64,000 nt of DNA from Antrihabitans cavernicola (GCF_008297975.1 NZ_VLNY01000005.1:186001-250000); one strand, 5' to 3'; shown: positions 46,364-55,166, numbered from the stretch's first letter. The notes: generated by a model from the letters alone, not told the origin. Program-made: numbers and translations.

Positions 46364-46481
46364 TGACAGTCGTCTCGATTGCGGACGATTCGGTGCCCTT
46401 GGCTTTCTTGTCGGCACGCTTCTCTTTCAGCGACTTGCCAGACTTTTTGGAAAGGGAATTGCGCGGAGATTTGTCGGACAT
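46347..46481 (-). CDS. small basic protein, 44 aa
   Basis: ATG 46481, TGA ending 46347: M-S-D-K-S-P-R-N-S-L-S-K-K-S-G-K-S-L-K-E, then K-R-A-D-K-K-A-K-G and end T-V-N-V-K-K-R. Very rich in Lys/Ser/Arg, no aromatic residue. Resembles conserved small Lys-rich proteins annotated as hypothetical in rhodococci and nocardias. GAGAG precedes the start. Its last 17 nt overlap the dehydrogenase start, so the pair is probably co-translated. Could bind nucleic acid; function unknown. Confidence 0.7.
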   Translation of the reverse strand: MSDKSPRNSLSKKSGKSLKEKRADKKAKGTESSAIETTVNVKKR

Positions 46482-46560
46482 TATGTGTCTCTCGATTGGA
46501 AGACCTGAACGGTCCCGCTGTCATGACCGTACGCCATGCCGGGTCGCGACGGCGCCGCCG

Positions 46561-47637
46561 TCAGAGCGGCGCGAGCTCGTCCAGGTCGATGGAGAACTCG
46601 TCTGCGTCCGACTCCTCGCGCTCGGATTTCCGCCGTCCTCGGGATTTCGTGGTCGAACGGTTCACCGTGGTCGATATCCGTCAGTTGCGCTGGAACTGTG
46701 CATCCTGGGAAGCGACACGTGCCGTCCTGGGCCCGAATCCAGCGCTCCAACTCGGCCGTGAGTCGGTAGCTCATTGGGTTCTGGCCGAATTCGGTCCCGT
46801 ACTTTTCCGCAGCGTCCGCGATCAGCTTCCAGCGGCCGTCCGTTGCCAACAGGCGGGCAAGATCGGCGTCGATCGCGCCGAATCCGTGGAGGAAGCCCGG
46901 GTGCTCACCGAGACCGAGCAGTGTGTCGAGCGATACGCCGACGTTGATAAGCGGCTTCCGTGGTGTTCCAGCGTTGGGAGTTGTCGTGCCGCAATTGTCG
47001 CGGCCACACGTGCAATTACAGGCAGCCAGTGCCGTCGGCGAGTGCGACGAGAACATCCGCCCGACGTTGAGCGTGGGTGCGGGGATCCTCGGCGCAGACC
47101 GAATTCGCCATCTCTTGCAGCCGCATCGACAACGTCTGCGCACCTGCAGCCGGTAGCAGTCCGTCGAGGAAAGCCGTCCGGATCATGGGCGGCGATCCAG
47201 CGGCGCGCGGTCTGCCGTAGGCGTGACGGGTTCTGCGTCTGCGCAGCGCCGACGAGCTTCTTCTCCAGCGCCGCAACAACATCCGGGTGGACGTTCACGA
47301 TGGCGTCGACGATCACGCGCACCTGAGCCAGATCCATATCACCGATGGCGAATGCCGCCCTGGCCAGCGGGAGATCGTCGTCGAGCGCAAGGCCGATCTC
47401 GATCAGCCGGTTCACCGCACCTTCGGTCATGTGAAGTGCAGTCGCCGCCTGCGTTGCGGCGAACTCCCCCGCCGTCGGGTGCGAGATACCGACGCTGAGA
47501 TCGCAGGCGACATGCGCTCGACACAGCGCAGTGAGGGCGAATACCTCTTCTGCCTGCGCTACTGCCGACGCGCGATGCTGGGCGCGCAGCTGATCGATCA
47601 GCTGCCTCGCTTCATCACTTGCCTCGGTATCGAACAT
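46561..47637 (-). pseudogene. DUF222/HNH endonuclease (13E12-type), frameshifted and deleted
   Basis: Three reading frames each carry a piece: residues M-F-D-T-E-A-S-D-E-A-R to R-W-I-A-A-H-D-P in the first; [11 protein letters not shown] to V-L-V-A-L-A-D-G in the second; [10 protein letters not shown] to C-R-F-P-G-C-T-V-P-A-Q-L-T-D-I-D-H in the third; a tail S-I-D-L-D-E-L-A-P-L returns to the first. About 20 residues between the first two pieces and the final HNH helix with its H-H motif are missing. This is a dead copy of a family that is multi-copy in actinobacteria. Confidence 0.8.
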
Positions 47638-47666
47638 AGTGTTGTACCGGATCGAGCCAGCTCACG

Positions 47667-48179
47667 CTAGGTTTCTTGAAGCCGAATTTGCGCTGCAGCA
47701 TCAGCGATGTCGACCGGCGATGTGGTGTCGATTCGGAGAACCGGAGTCAATCCCAACGGCTCCGCCTGGTCGATCCAGCGATCCCAATCGTGCACCAGTT
47801 TGTCGCCGTGAATGGCTGGTCGATTCCTCCCAGTGAAACGCGCCAATGCGATCTCCGGCGAAACATCGCACCACACCTCGACCGCGCGATCCGCCGCAAC
47901 CAATTCGATGCCGGCCTTCGCGTAGTGGAGATCTCTGGGTCTGAACCACCACGAATCGACGACGACGACACCCGACGTTGCCGCTGCCATTGCCCATGCT
48001 GTGTCCATCGCGATCGCACCGAGCGTCGGGCTATGCGGATGCCGTAGGCACGCCGCCAACGCTTCCTTGATGACGTCCTTCGAGAGAAGTTGAGCGTCCA
48101 ATTCGTCGGCGAGAGCGGCTGCGAGCGTCGACTTGCCGGAACCAGGAAGGCCGTTGACCAAGACCAGCAGTTCAGGCAC
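47667..48179 (-). CDS. AAA P-loop kinase-like protein
   Basis: 170 aa. Walker A G10-L-P-G-S-G-K-S-T18, lid Arg in A-R-F-T-G-R-N-R-P, and D-S-W-W-F-R-P-R-D near residue 75. Resembles AAA_33-type small kinases (zeta toxin/gluconate or chloramphenicol kinase-like). The substrate cannot be inferred. It is 4 nt upstream... of no coupled partner; the SnoaL gene precedes it by 4 nt on the same strand. Confidence 0.8.
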   Translation of the reverse strand: MPELLVLVNGLPGSGKSTLAAALADELDAQLLSKDVIKEALAACLRHPHSPTLGAIAMDTAWAMAAATSGVVVVDSWWFRPRDLHYAKAGIELVAADRAVEVWCDVSPEIALARFTGRNRPAIHGDKLVHDWDRWIDQAEPLGLTPVLRIDTTSPVDIADAAAQIRLQET

Positions 48180-48183
48180 GACG

Positions 48184-48657
48184 TCAGCGTGTGAAGACGT
48201 ACTTCATTGCCAACGGCTTCGTCAGCAACTTGCCGCCTGCCTTGACCCACTCGCCGACGACGCGCGGCGCATCGCGGGCGGGGTTGTAGGTGTCCTCTTG
48301 CGAGGAGAACAGGCCGCCGCCGGCGTAGATCACTCGCGAGTAGTTGGGGAAGCCGTATTCGACGCCGTCGAGTTCCAGAATGTTGTTCACCCCGAAGACC
48401 GCGGCATCGTTTGCCTCGTCGTACGCCACCCAGTCCTGCACGATGCGCATCTGCGGAAACGGTGCCATCGTTGCGACGATCCACTCGCGCACCGCTTCTC
48501 GCCCCTTCAGATCCCCGTACGCGTGCTCGAAATAGTCGACGTCTTCGGTGAACAGATCGGCGAACGGCGCCCAGTCGCGGGTTGCCGAGCAGTTGGCGAC
48601 CACTGCGTCGTAGTGCTGCAGCGCATCTTCGATCTCGGCACGATCGAATCGGCCCAC
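48184..48657 (-). CDS. SnoaL-like (NTF2-fold) polyketide cyclase/isomerase family protein
   Basis: 157 aa. NTF2-like fold: E-D-A-L-Q-H-Y-D-A-V-V near 9, W-A-P-F-A-D-L-F-T-E-D-V-D-Y-F-E-H, G-R-E-A-V-R-E-W-I and Y-F-S-R/Y-N-P-A-R-D-A-P-R at the end. W-A-P-F-x-D-L-F-T-x-D-V is typical of SnoaL_4 proteins in mycobacteria and rhodococci, many linked to steroid or aromatic catabolism. A KstR-like box lies 21 nt upstream. Confidence 0.82.
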   Translation of the reverse strand: MGRFDRAEIEDALQHYDAVVANCSATRDWAPFADLFTEDVDYFEHAYGDLKGREAVREWIVATMAPFPQMRIVQDWVAYDEANDAAVFGVNNILELDGVEYGFPNYSRVIYAGGGLFSSQEDTYNPARDAPRVVGEWVKAGGKLLTKPLAMKYVFTR

Positions 48658-48677
48658 GGTCGACCCCCTCGTAGAAT

Positions 48678-48691
48678 TGGAACGTGTTCTA
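48678..48691. promoter_or_regulatory. KstR-like operator TGGAACGTGTTCTA
   Basis: Fits TnnAACnnGTTnnA, the KstR consensus as I recall it for mycobacterial cholesterol-catabolism genes, with inner GAAC/GTTC arms. It lies 21 nt before the SnoaL ATG and 90 nt before the divergent flavin-protein gene. Confidence 0.5.
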
Positions 48692-48780
48692 GGTTGGCTG
48701 CGAGACTACACGGCGAAATAGGCATTGACCTCGAGCGCGGTAGAGGTTCTACGGTGGAGGCACTCGACCGAAGGAGCCTC

Positions 48781-49152
48781 ATGTCCGACGCATTGAACGC
48801 CGATCAGATCGCATATCTCGCAACCCAGCATCTCGGCCGACTCGCGACTGTGGACAAGCGGGGAGCGCCGCAGAACAGCCCCGTCGGCTTCCGCTACAAC
48901 GCTGACGGCGGGACCGTCGACATCGGCGGCTACCACCTCGGCGACACACGCAAGTTCCACAATGTCGAGACTCACGGTGAGGTGTCGCTGGTGGTCGACG
49001 ACGTGGTGGCCACAGATCCGTGGACCGTTCGGATGGTCGAAATCCGCGGCACCGCGGAGGCATTGCGCGACGTCGAGCCGTTGCGCACCGGGATGTCTCG
49101 CGAGATCATTCGGATCCACCCGCGCCGAGTGATCGACTACGGACTTTCCTGA
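48781..49152 (+). CDS. PPOX-class F420-dependent oxidoreductase-like protein
   Basis: 123 aa. AAGGAG 4 nt before the ATG. Split-barrel flavin fold: G-R-L-A-T-V-D-K-R-G-A-P-Q-N-S-P-V-G-F-R and L-G-D-T-R-K-F-H-N-V, then V-V-D-D-V-V ... V-E-I-R-G-T-A-E, ending I-R-I-H-P-R-R-V-I-D-Y-G. Family members use F420 or FMN. Divergent from the SnoaL gene. Confidence 0.85.
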   Translation: MSDALNADQIAYLATQHLGRLATVDKRGAPQNSPVGFRYNADGGTVDIGGYHLGDTRKFHNVETHGEVSLVVDDVVATDPWTVRMVEIRGTAEALRDVEPLRTGMSREIIRIHPRRVIDYGLS

Positions 49153-49158
49153 CTCGAC

Positions 49159-49611
49159 TCAGGAACGCTGAACGGCCCCGTAGAACCTGTCGACATGCAC
49201 ACGCAGGACCAAGCGCTGATCGGCAACCATCGCTGCGCGGTACTCGTCCCAATCAGGATGCTCCTTGCCGCCGATCGCACGGTAGAGCTCGACCAGGTCG
49301 TCGGCTGCGGCGTCGTCGGGAGCCACGGTTGTGGCACCCAACTCGGCACGCCCCTCGGCGACAGCGAAGTTCCAACCGGACGAACCGTTGACGTGCAGGC
49401 TGACCCGACCGTCACGACGCATGTTCTTGGTCTTCGCACGGGTCTCGGTGATGGACACGGAGAACACCTGCTTCGCCGGGTCGTAGAGGTAGCTGATGTT
49501 CGAAATCTGCGGTCGGCCATCGCGTTTCAGCGTGACTAGCGCCGCGATGCCGGTGGTGCCGAACAGGGACTCGAGTGCAGAATCTCCGTCTGCAGAATTA
49601 CTGGCCACCAC
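49159..49611 (-). CDS. F420-dependent PPOX-class oxidoreductase (Rv1155-like)
   Basis: 150 aa from GTG 49611, or 149 from GTG 49608, which is 7 nt after TAGCGT. Split barrel: A-A-L-V-T-L-K-R-D-G-R-P-Q-I-S-N-I-S, R-A-K-T-K-N-M-R-R-D-G-R-V-S-L-H, and G-R-A-E-L ending V-L-R-V-H-V-D-R-F-Y. Members of the group reduce substrates with F420H2 (Rv1155 reduces biliverdin analogues). It is convergent with the first flavin gene, 6 nt apart. FbiC in the window makes the F420 precursor. Confidence 0.85.
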   Translation of the reverse strand: MVASNSADGDSALESLFGTTGIAALVTLKRDGRPQISNISYLYDPAKQVFSVSITETRAKTKNMRRDGRVSLHVNGSSGWNFAVAEGRAELGATTVAPDDAAADDLVELYRAIGGKEHPDWDEYRAAMVADQRLVLRVHVDRFYGAVQRS

Positions 49612-49618
49612 GCCGACG

Positions 49619-51043
49619 CTACTCGCCGAGCAGCTTCTTCTGAACCTTCCCCAACGCGTTGCGCGGCAAGGACTCGACGAAGGAGATCCGACGCGGCCGC
49701 TTGTGCGCGGACAGACCGGCAGCGACGTGGTCGATCAGGTCGGACTCCGACGCCCCGAGCCCCTCACGAAGCACAACGAACCCGACCACGACCTGCCCGA
49801 GGTCGCTGTCGGGCGCACCGATCACCGCGGCTTCGGCAACACTCGGATGGCCCAGCAGCGCTGTCTCGACCTCACCGGCACCGATGCGGTAGCCACCCGA
49901 TTTGATCAGGTCTGTCGACTCCCTACCCACGATGCGATGGAAACCTTCCGGGTCGATAACGGCAACATCGCCGGTCTTGAACCAGCCGTCCTCGGTCCGC
50001 GCATCCGCGGTCGCGTCAGGTCGATCGAGGTAGCCGTCGAAGAGCATCGGTCCGCGCAATTGCAGCCCGCCGATACTCTCGCCGTCGTTGGGCACGTCGG
50101 CACCGTTCTCGTCTCGTAGGCGCGTCTCGACGCCGCGCACCGGCACACCCACCCAGCCGGGCCGTCGCTCACCAGCTGCCCTGGTGGACAACGTGATCAG
50201 CGTTTCGCTCATGCCGTATCGCTCGATGGGTGCATGGCCAGTGAGTTCGACCAACTGCTCGAAAACGGGGACCGGCAGTGGAGCGCTACCAGAAACAAGG
50301 AGTCGGGCGCCGCTGAGTGCACGCGCGGCATCGGGGTTCGCGGCAATTCGTGACCACACCGTCGGCACACCGAAGTACATCGTCCCGCCGGCGGCGGCGT
50401 AGGCATCCGGTGTCGGTTTCACCGTGTGTATCAACGGGTTTCCCACACGCAGGGGTCCGAGGACGCCGAGGATCAGCCCGTGCACATGAAACAGCGGAAG
50501 CCCGTGGACCAACACATCGCGTGCGGTCCACTGCCACGCTTCGATCAATGCGTCCAGGCCCGCCGCGATGGCACGACGACTCATCAGCACACCTTTCGGC
50601 GGGCCCGTCGTGCCGGAGGTGTACATGATGAATGCAATGTGGGACGGATCCGGCTCCGGGTAGCTGTGCCACGAACGCGCATGCAGACGGACGGGAACGA
50701 CCGGTAGATCACCTCCCTGCACAACACCGCCCTCCGGAGCCTCGCCAAGCCAGGCTTGGGCGCCGGAATCACGCAGGATGTGCGCCAATTCGTCGGGTCC
50801 GGAGTCGGGCGGCACCGGCACGACGGTGACACCGGCGATCAGGCACCCGACGATCGCGAGGATCGTGGTGGCATTCGGTTTCGCCAGCACCGCAACCCGG
50901 TCCGCCCGCGCGACTCGTTCCGCCACCGATGTCGCAGCACCCAGGACATCACTGCGAGACAGGATGACGTCGCCGATCGTCACGGCGTCGGGGATATCGT
51001 CACCACGGGCGACGGTGTACGGGTTCAGGGAGTTCAGCAGCAC
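49619..51043 (-). CDS. fadD36: acyl-CoA synthetase FadD36
   Basis: 474 aa from GTG 51043, 6 nt after a TACGGT box, with no ribosome site. AMP-binding: I-M-Y-T-S-G-T-T-G-P-P-K-G-V (about 140), E-R-Y-G-M-S-E-T-L-I, G-W-F-K-T-G-D-V-A-V, and the catalytic lysine in L-P-R-N-A-L-G-K-V-Q-K-K. Short-chain type similar to malonyl- or acetoacetyl-CoA synthetases; the actual acid is unknown. Matches Rv1193. Confidence 0.88.
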   Translation of the reverse strand: MLLNSLNPYTVARGDDIPDAVTIGDVILSRSDVLGAATSVAERVARADRVAVLAKPNATTILAIVGCLIAGVTVVPVPPDSGPDELAHILRDSGAQAWLGEAPEGGVVQGGDLPVVPVRLHARSWHSYPEPDPSHIAFIMYTSGTTGPPKGVLMSRRAIAAGLDALIEAWQWTARDVLVHGLPLFHVHGLILGVLGPLRVGNPLIHTVKPTPDAYAAAGGTMYFGVPTVWSRIAANPDAARALSGARLLVSGSAPLPVPVFEQLVELTGHAPIERYGMSETLITLSTRAAGERRPGWVGVPVRGVETRLRDENGADVPNDGESIGGLQLRGPMLFDGYLDRPDATADARTEDGWFKTGDVAVIDPEGFHRIVGRESTDLIKSGGYRIGAGEVETALLGHPSVAEAAVIGAPDSDLGQVVVGFVVLREGLGASESDLIDHVAAGLSAHKRPRRISFVESLPRNALGKVQKKLLGE

Positions 51044-51064
51044 TATCTCACCGTAGCGACACGC

Positions 51065-52009
51065 TCACGACTTGGTCGCCAGGGATCGCAAGAAGAATGT
51101 CAGGTTCGACGGCCGCTCTGCGAGCCTGCGCATGAAATACCCGTACCACGCGGTGCCGTACGGAACGTAGACACGCATCGTCGCACCGGTCTCGGCGAGA
51201 CGCACCTGCTCCAGATCGCGAATGCCGTACAGCATTTGATACTCGACGGCGGTGGCATCGCGCGAATATGTGCCGGTAGCAGCAACTATGGCCGGATCGT
51301 GGGACGCGACCATCGGGTAGCCGTCGCCCGTCATCAGTATTTCGAGACAGCGCAGGTACGACGCGTCGACGTCGGAATTGCTCTGGAAGGCCACCGACTC
51401 CGGCTCGCGATATGCGCCCTTGCACAGCCGGATTCGGGAACCTTGTCCGCAAAGTTCTCGACAATCGTCCTCGGTGCGGTGCAGGTAGGCCTGTAGGACA
51501 GCTCCGACCCAAGGGAAGTCCTTGCGCACGGTCGCGAGGATCGCGAGCGTGGAGTCGGTGGTGGTGTGGTCCTCTGCATCGATGGTCACCCAGACGCCGG
51601 CGTCCTCCGCGGCGGCGCAGACAGTCGACGCGTTGTCCAGTGCGATTCGGTCGCCGTCGTGCGGCAGCGCTTGCCCGAGGGCCGACAGCTTCATCGAGAC
51701 TTCCAGGGGCGCGGCGCCGTTGATCGGTGCGACGTCGAGTGCGCCCAGGTCTCCGATCAGCGAAAGATACTCCTGCACAGTCGCATCCGCCTGCGCGCGG
51801 TCGGTGGTGTCCTCGCCGAGGAAGTCGATGCTGATCGCGCGTCCACTCCCGACCAACCGTCGGGCGACGTCGAGGACGTCTTCGCGATTGTCGCCGGCGA
51901 CGAACCGATCGACGATGCGACGCGTGACGGGCGCCTTGGTGATCGATCGCTCGAGCAGACCGGATTTCGCCGCCGCCAGGATTGCGGGCCGGAGTGGGTT
52001 CGCGAGCAC
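51065..52009 (-). CDS. putA: proline dehydrogenase
   Basis: 314 aa from GTG 52009 (V-L-A-N-P-L-R-P-A-I), chosen for its fit to mycobacterial PruB/PutA; the frame is open further into rocA. FAD-binding TIM barrel: S-M-K-L-S-A-L-G-Q-A, Q-A-Y-L-H-R-T-E-D-D-C, R-L-C-K-G-A-Y-R-E-P, Y-V-P-Y-G-T-A-W-Y-G-Y-F-M-R-R-L-A-E-R-P. Oxidises proline to P5C, passed to RocA. 5 nt downstream of rocA. Confidence 0.9.
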   Translation of the reverse strand: MLANPLRPAILAAAKSGLLERSITKAPVTRRIVDRFVAGDNREDVLDVARRLVGSGRAISIDFLGEDTTDRAQADATVQEYLSLIGDLGALDVAPINGAAPLEVSMKLSALGQALPHDGDRIALDNASTVCAAAEDAGVWVTIDAEDHTTTDSTLAILATVRKDFPWVGAVLQAYLHRTEDDCRELCGQGSRIRLCKGAYREPESVAFQSNSDVDASYLRCLEILMTGDGYPMVASHDPAIVAATGTYSRDATAVEYQMLYGIRDLEQVRLAETGATMRVYVPYGTAWYGYFMRRLAERPSNLTFFLRSLATKS

Positions 52010-52014
52010 GGCCG

Positions 52015-53649
52015 TCAGCCCTGGTGCGGGTAGCGGTAGTCGGTCGGCGGGACGAAGGTCTCCTTGATCGTCCGCGCCGATGCCCACCGCAGCAGGTTCA
52101 TCGGCGAACCTGCCTTGTCGTTGGTACCCGATGCCCGGGCACCGCCGAACGGCTGTTGGCCGACGACAGCACCCGTCGGCTTGTCGTTTATGTAGAAGTT
52201 GCCTGCCGCGAACCGCAGTGCGGCCATTGCGGTTTCGACGGCGGCGCGGTCGTCGGCAATCACCGCGCCGGTCAACGCATAGGGGGACGCCGATTCCACC
52301 TCGGCCAGAATGTCTTCGAACGAACCGGGATCGTGGTCGTCGTAGACGTAGATGCTGAGGATCGGTCCGAAGTACTCGGTAGCGAACGATTCGTCCTTGG
52401 GACTCGACACCAGGAGCACGGTCGGCCGGATGAACCAGCCCTCCGCGTCGTCGTACGTTCCGCCGACGGGAATCTCTATTCCGTTTGCGCCGCGGGCACG
52501 TTCGATTGCGGCGACGTTCTTGTCATAGGCCCGTTTGTCGATGACCGCCCCACCGAAGTTGGACAGATCTGCCACATCGCCATACGTGAGTTCCGCTACC
52601 TGCGAGAGGAATTCGTCGCCCATCACCTTCCACACCGATTTCGGGACGTAGGCACGCGACGCGGCGGAACACTTCTGCCCCTGGTATTCGTAGGCGCCAC
52701 GGATCAGCGCGGTCCGCAGCACAGCCGGATTCGCCGACGAGTGCGCGACGACGAAGTCCTTGCCGCCCGTCTCCCCCACCAGCCGCGGGTAGCCGTGATA
52801 GCGCTCGATGTTCGCGGCTACTTCGCGCCACAGCAACTGAAATGTCTTGGTGGAACCGGTGAAATGGATGCCTGCCAGCCGAGGATCTGCCAACACCACT
52901 TCGGACAGCTCGACACCGTCGCCGGTCACCAGGTTGATGACACCGGGTGGCAGTCCGGCCGCCTCGAGTAGTTGCAGCGTCTTGTACGCCGCCAATGTCT
53001 GCGTGGGCGAAGGCTTCCACACCACCGTGTTGCCCATCAGCGCAGGCGCGGTCGGCAGATTGCCGGCAATGGCGGTGAAGTTGAACGGCGTGATCGCGTA
53101 GACGAAACCTTCGAGCGAGCGGTACTCCAGGCGATTCCACACACCGGGCGTCGATACCGGTTGCTGGGAAAGGATGTCGCGCGCGAAGGCGACGTTGAAG
53201 CGCCAGAAGTCGATCAGCTCGCACGGTGCATCGATCTCGGCCTGCGTCGCACTCTTCGACTGCCCCAGCATCGTTGCGGCGGCGATGGTCTCGCGCCACG
53301 GGCCGGAAAGCAGATCGGCTGCACGCAGCAGCACCGCCGCACGATCGTCGAAGGAAAGAGCCCGCCATTCCGGTGCCGCCGCTGTCGCGGCCTCGATCGC
53401 GCTGTGCGCGTCGTCGTGGGTTGCGGTGGTCAGCGAACCGAGCACCAGCCCGTGCCGATGGGGCGCAACGATATTCGCTCGCTCACCGCTGCCGACTCGG
53501 TGTACTCCTCCGATCACCATCGGAACGTCGATCGGATTCTCAGCTGTCTCGGTGAGTTTCGCGCACAACCGTTCACGTTCCGGTGATCCCGGAGCATAGG
53601 TGTGGATCGGTTCGTTGATCGGCGTCGGTACCGAGGTGATGGCGTCCAT
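52015..53649 (-). CDS. rocA: L-glutamate gamma-semialdehyde dehydrogenase
   Basis: 544 aa, AGGAGG before the ATG. Aldehyde dehydrogenase: G-N-T-V-V-W-K-P-S-P, L-V-G-E-T-G-G-K-D-F (catalytic Glu), Q-G-Q-K-C-S-A-A-S-R (catalytic Cys), and Y-F-G-P-I-L-S-I-Y. P5CDH (PruA) type. Converts glutamate semialdehyde to glutamate with NAD+. With putA completes proline catabolism. Confidence 0.93.
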   Translation of the reverse strand: MDAITSVPTPINEPIHTYAPGSPERERLCAKLTETAENPIDVPMVIGGVHRVGSGERANIVAPHRHGLVLGSLTTATHDDAHSAIEAATAAAPEWRALSFDDRAAVLLRAADLLSGPWRETIAAATMLGQSKSATQAEIDAPCELIDFWRFNVAFARDILSQQPVSTPGVWNRLEYRSLEGFVYAITPFNFTAIAGNLPTAPALMGNTVVWKPSPTQTLAAYKTLQLLEAAGLPPGVINLVTGDGVELSEVVLADPRLAGIHFTGSTKTFQLLWREVAANIERYHGYPRLVGETGGKDFVVAHSSANPAVLRTALIRGAYEYQGQKCSAASRAYVPKSVWKVMGDEFLSQVAELTYGDVADLSNFGGAVIDKRAYDKNVAAIERARGANGIEIPVGGTYDDAEGWFIRPTVLLVSSPKDESFATEYFGPILSIYVYDDHDPGSFEDILAEVESASPYALTGAVIADDRAAVETAMAALRFAAGNFYINDKPTGAVVGQQPFGGARASGTNDKAGSPMNLLRWASARTIKETFVPPTDYRYPHQG

Positions 53650-53661
53650 GTGGCCTCCTGC

Positions 53662-53680
53662 CCCGCCCTTGTGGGGCGGC
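53662..53680 (-). promoter_or_regulatory. hairpin in the rocA leader
   Basis: CCGCCC (53664-53669) and GGGCGG (53674-53679) form a 6-bp GC-only stem in the 75-nt spacer before rocA, about 14 nt upstream of the start codon and close to its ribosome site. It may affect translation or be a weak terminator of the dapC transcript. Confidence 0.3.
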
Positions 53681-53724
53681 TCGCGGATACAGCCAGGTTA
53701 ACGCCGGGGTGTGACCGAGGCCAC

Positions 53725-54840
53725 CTATCGCAAGCGGTCGGCGGCGGCGGCGATCCGCTCGTCCGTCGCTGTCAGCGCGATGCGAACGTGCTTGCCGCCG
53801 TCGGGACCGTAGAAGTCGCCGGGAGCAACCAGAATGCCACGCTGAGCGAACCAGTCGACGGTGTCACGCGACCCTTTGCCGTTGGTTGCCCAAAGGTACA
53901 GACCGGCCTCGGAGTGATCGATGGTGAAGCCGGCACCGCGCACCGCGGCCGCGAGGGTGTCGCGCCGAACGCGGTACCGCTCGCGCTGCTGCGCTTCGTG
54001 CTCGTCGCTGTTCAGGGCGGCCGCCATCGCCGATTGCACTGGAAACGGCACCATCATGCCAGCGTGCTTGCGGACCTCGAGCAGGTCGGCGACCAGCGCA
54101 GGATCGCCGGTGACGAAGCCCGCGCGGTAGCTGGCGAGGTTGGACGTCTTGGACAACGAGTGGACGGCGAGCAGACCGGTGTGATCGCCACCGCTGACCC
54201 GCTCGTCCAGAATCGACACCGCGTCGGCATCCCAGGTGAGGCCCAGGTAGCACTCGTCGGACGCGACGACTGCACCGCGTTCACGAGCGAATTCGACCAC
54301 TTTGCGCAGGTGATCGACGCCGAGGACCCGTCCGGTCGGGTTGGACGGCGAGTTCACGTAGATCAGCGACGGATCGGCAGGCCCGACCCGGGTGAGACCA
54401 TCGGCGCGCAGCACCTGCGAACCGGTCAGCAGGGCACCAACCTCATAGGTGGGATAGGCCAGCTCCGGGATGACGACCAGGTCGTCTGCGCCGAGTCCGA
54501 GCAGGCGGGGCAGCCACGCGATCAGTTCCTTGGTGCCGATCACCGGCAACACAGCGCTCGGATCGATGCCTGCGATGCCGAAACGACGGGTCAGCGAGTC
54601 GACCACCGCTTGTCGCAGTTCCGGCGTTCCATGCGTGGCCGGGTAGCCCGGGACCTGCGAGGCGGCGGCGAGCGCATCCCTGATCAACGGATCGACCGGA
54701 TCGACGGGTGTGCCGACCGACAGATTGACGATCCCGCCCTTGTGCGACTCGGCAAGCGCTTTCGCGGAAGCGATTGTGTCCCACGGGAAATCCGGGAGCA
54801 GGCTGGAAACCGGGCGACGACGGGCCAGGAAGGAGGCCAA
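53725..54840 (-). CDS. dapC: succinyldiaminopimelate transaminase DapC (Rv1178-like)
   Basis: 371 aa from TTG 54840, after GAGGA with a 6-nt spacer; no ATG/GTG upstream fits. Class I/II aminotransferase: L-S-V-G-T-P-V-D-P-V-D, P-G-Y-P-A-T-H-G-T, N-S-P-S-N-P-T-G-R, S-D-E-C-Y-L-G and the PLP lysine in H-S-L-S-K-T-S-N. Converts N-succinyl-amino-ketopimelate with glutamate. 2 nt after fdxC. The family may have wider specificity. Confidence 0.88.
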   Translation of the reverse strand: MASFLARRRPVSSLLPDFPWDTIASAKALAESHKGGIVNLSVGTPVDPVDPLIRDALAAASQVPGYPATHGTPELRQAVVDSLTRRFGIAGIDPSAVLPVIGTKELIAWLPRLLGLGADDLVVIPELAYPTYEVGALLTGSQVLRADGLTRVGPADPSLIYVNSPSNPTGRVLGVDHLRKVVEFARERGAVVASDECYLGLTWDADAVSILDERVSGGDHTGLLAVHSLSKTSNLASYRAGFVTGDPALVADLLEVRKHAGMMVPFPVQSAMAAALNSDEHEAQQRERYRVRRDTLAAAVRGAGFTIDHSEAGLYLWATNGKGSRDTVDWFAQRGILVAPGDFYGPDGGKHVRIALTATDERIAAAADRLR

Positions 54841-54842
54841 CC

Positions 54843-55166
54843 CTAGTCCTCGCTCATCGGCGGCAGCGCCTTGATGAACGGCGGGTCGAAATCGACCTTA
54901 CCCAGCTTGGCTGCGCCGCCGGGCGACCCGAGATCGTCGAAGAAGTCGACGTTCGCACTGACGTATCCGCTCCACTGATCTGGGGTGTCGTCCTCGTAGA
55001 AGATCGCCTCGACCGGGCACACCGGCTCGCACGCGCCACAGTCGACACACTCGTCCGGGTGGATGTACAGCATGCGACCACCCTCATAGATGCAATCGAC
55101 AGGGCATTCTTCGATGCACGCCTTGTCCAATACGTCTACGCACGGTTCAGCGATGATGTACGTCAC
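54843..55166 (-). CDS. fdxC: 7Fe ferredoxin FdxC
   Basis: 107 aa, GTG start with AGGAG upstream. C9, C17, C21, C25, C40, C43, C46 and C50 provide one [3Fe-4S] and one [4Fe-4S] cluster (C-I-E-E-C-P-V-D-C and C-V-D-C-G-A-C-E-P-V-C-P). Low-potential electron carrier; its neighbours fbiC and dapC do not fix the partner. Order identical to Rv1177-Rv1178. Confidence 0.93.
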   Translation of the reverse strand: MTYIIAEPCVDVLDKACIEECPVDCIYEGGRMLYIHPDECVDCGACEPVCPVEAIFYEDDTPDQWSGYVSANVDFFDDLGSPGGAAKLGKVDFDPPFIKALPPMSED

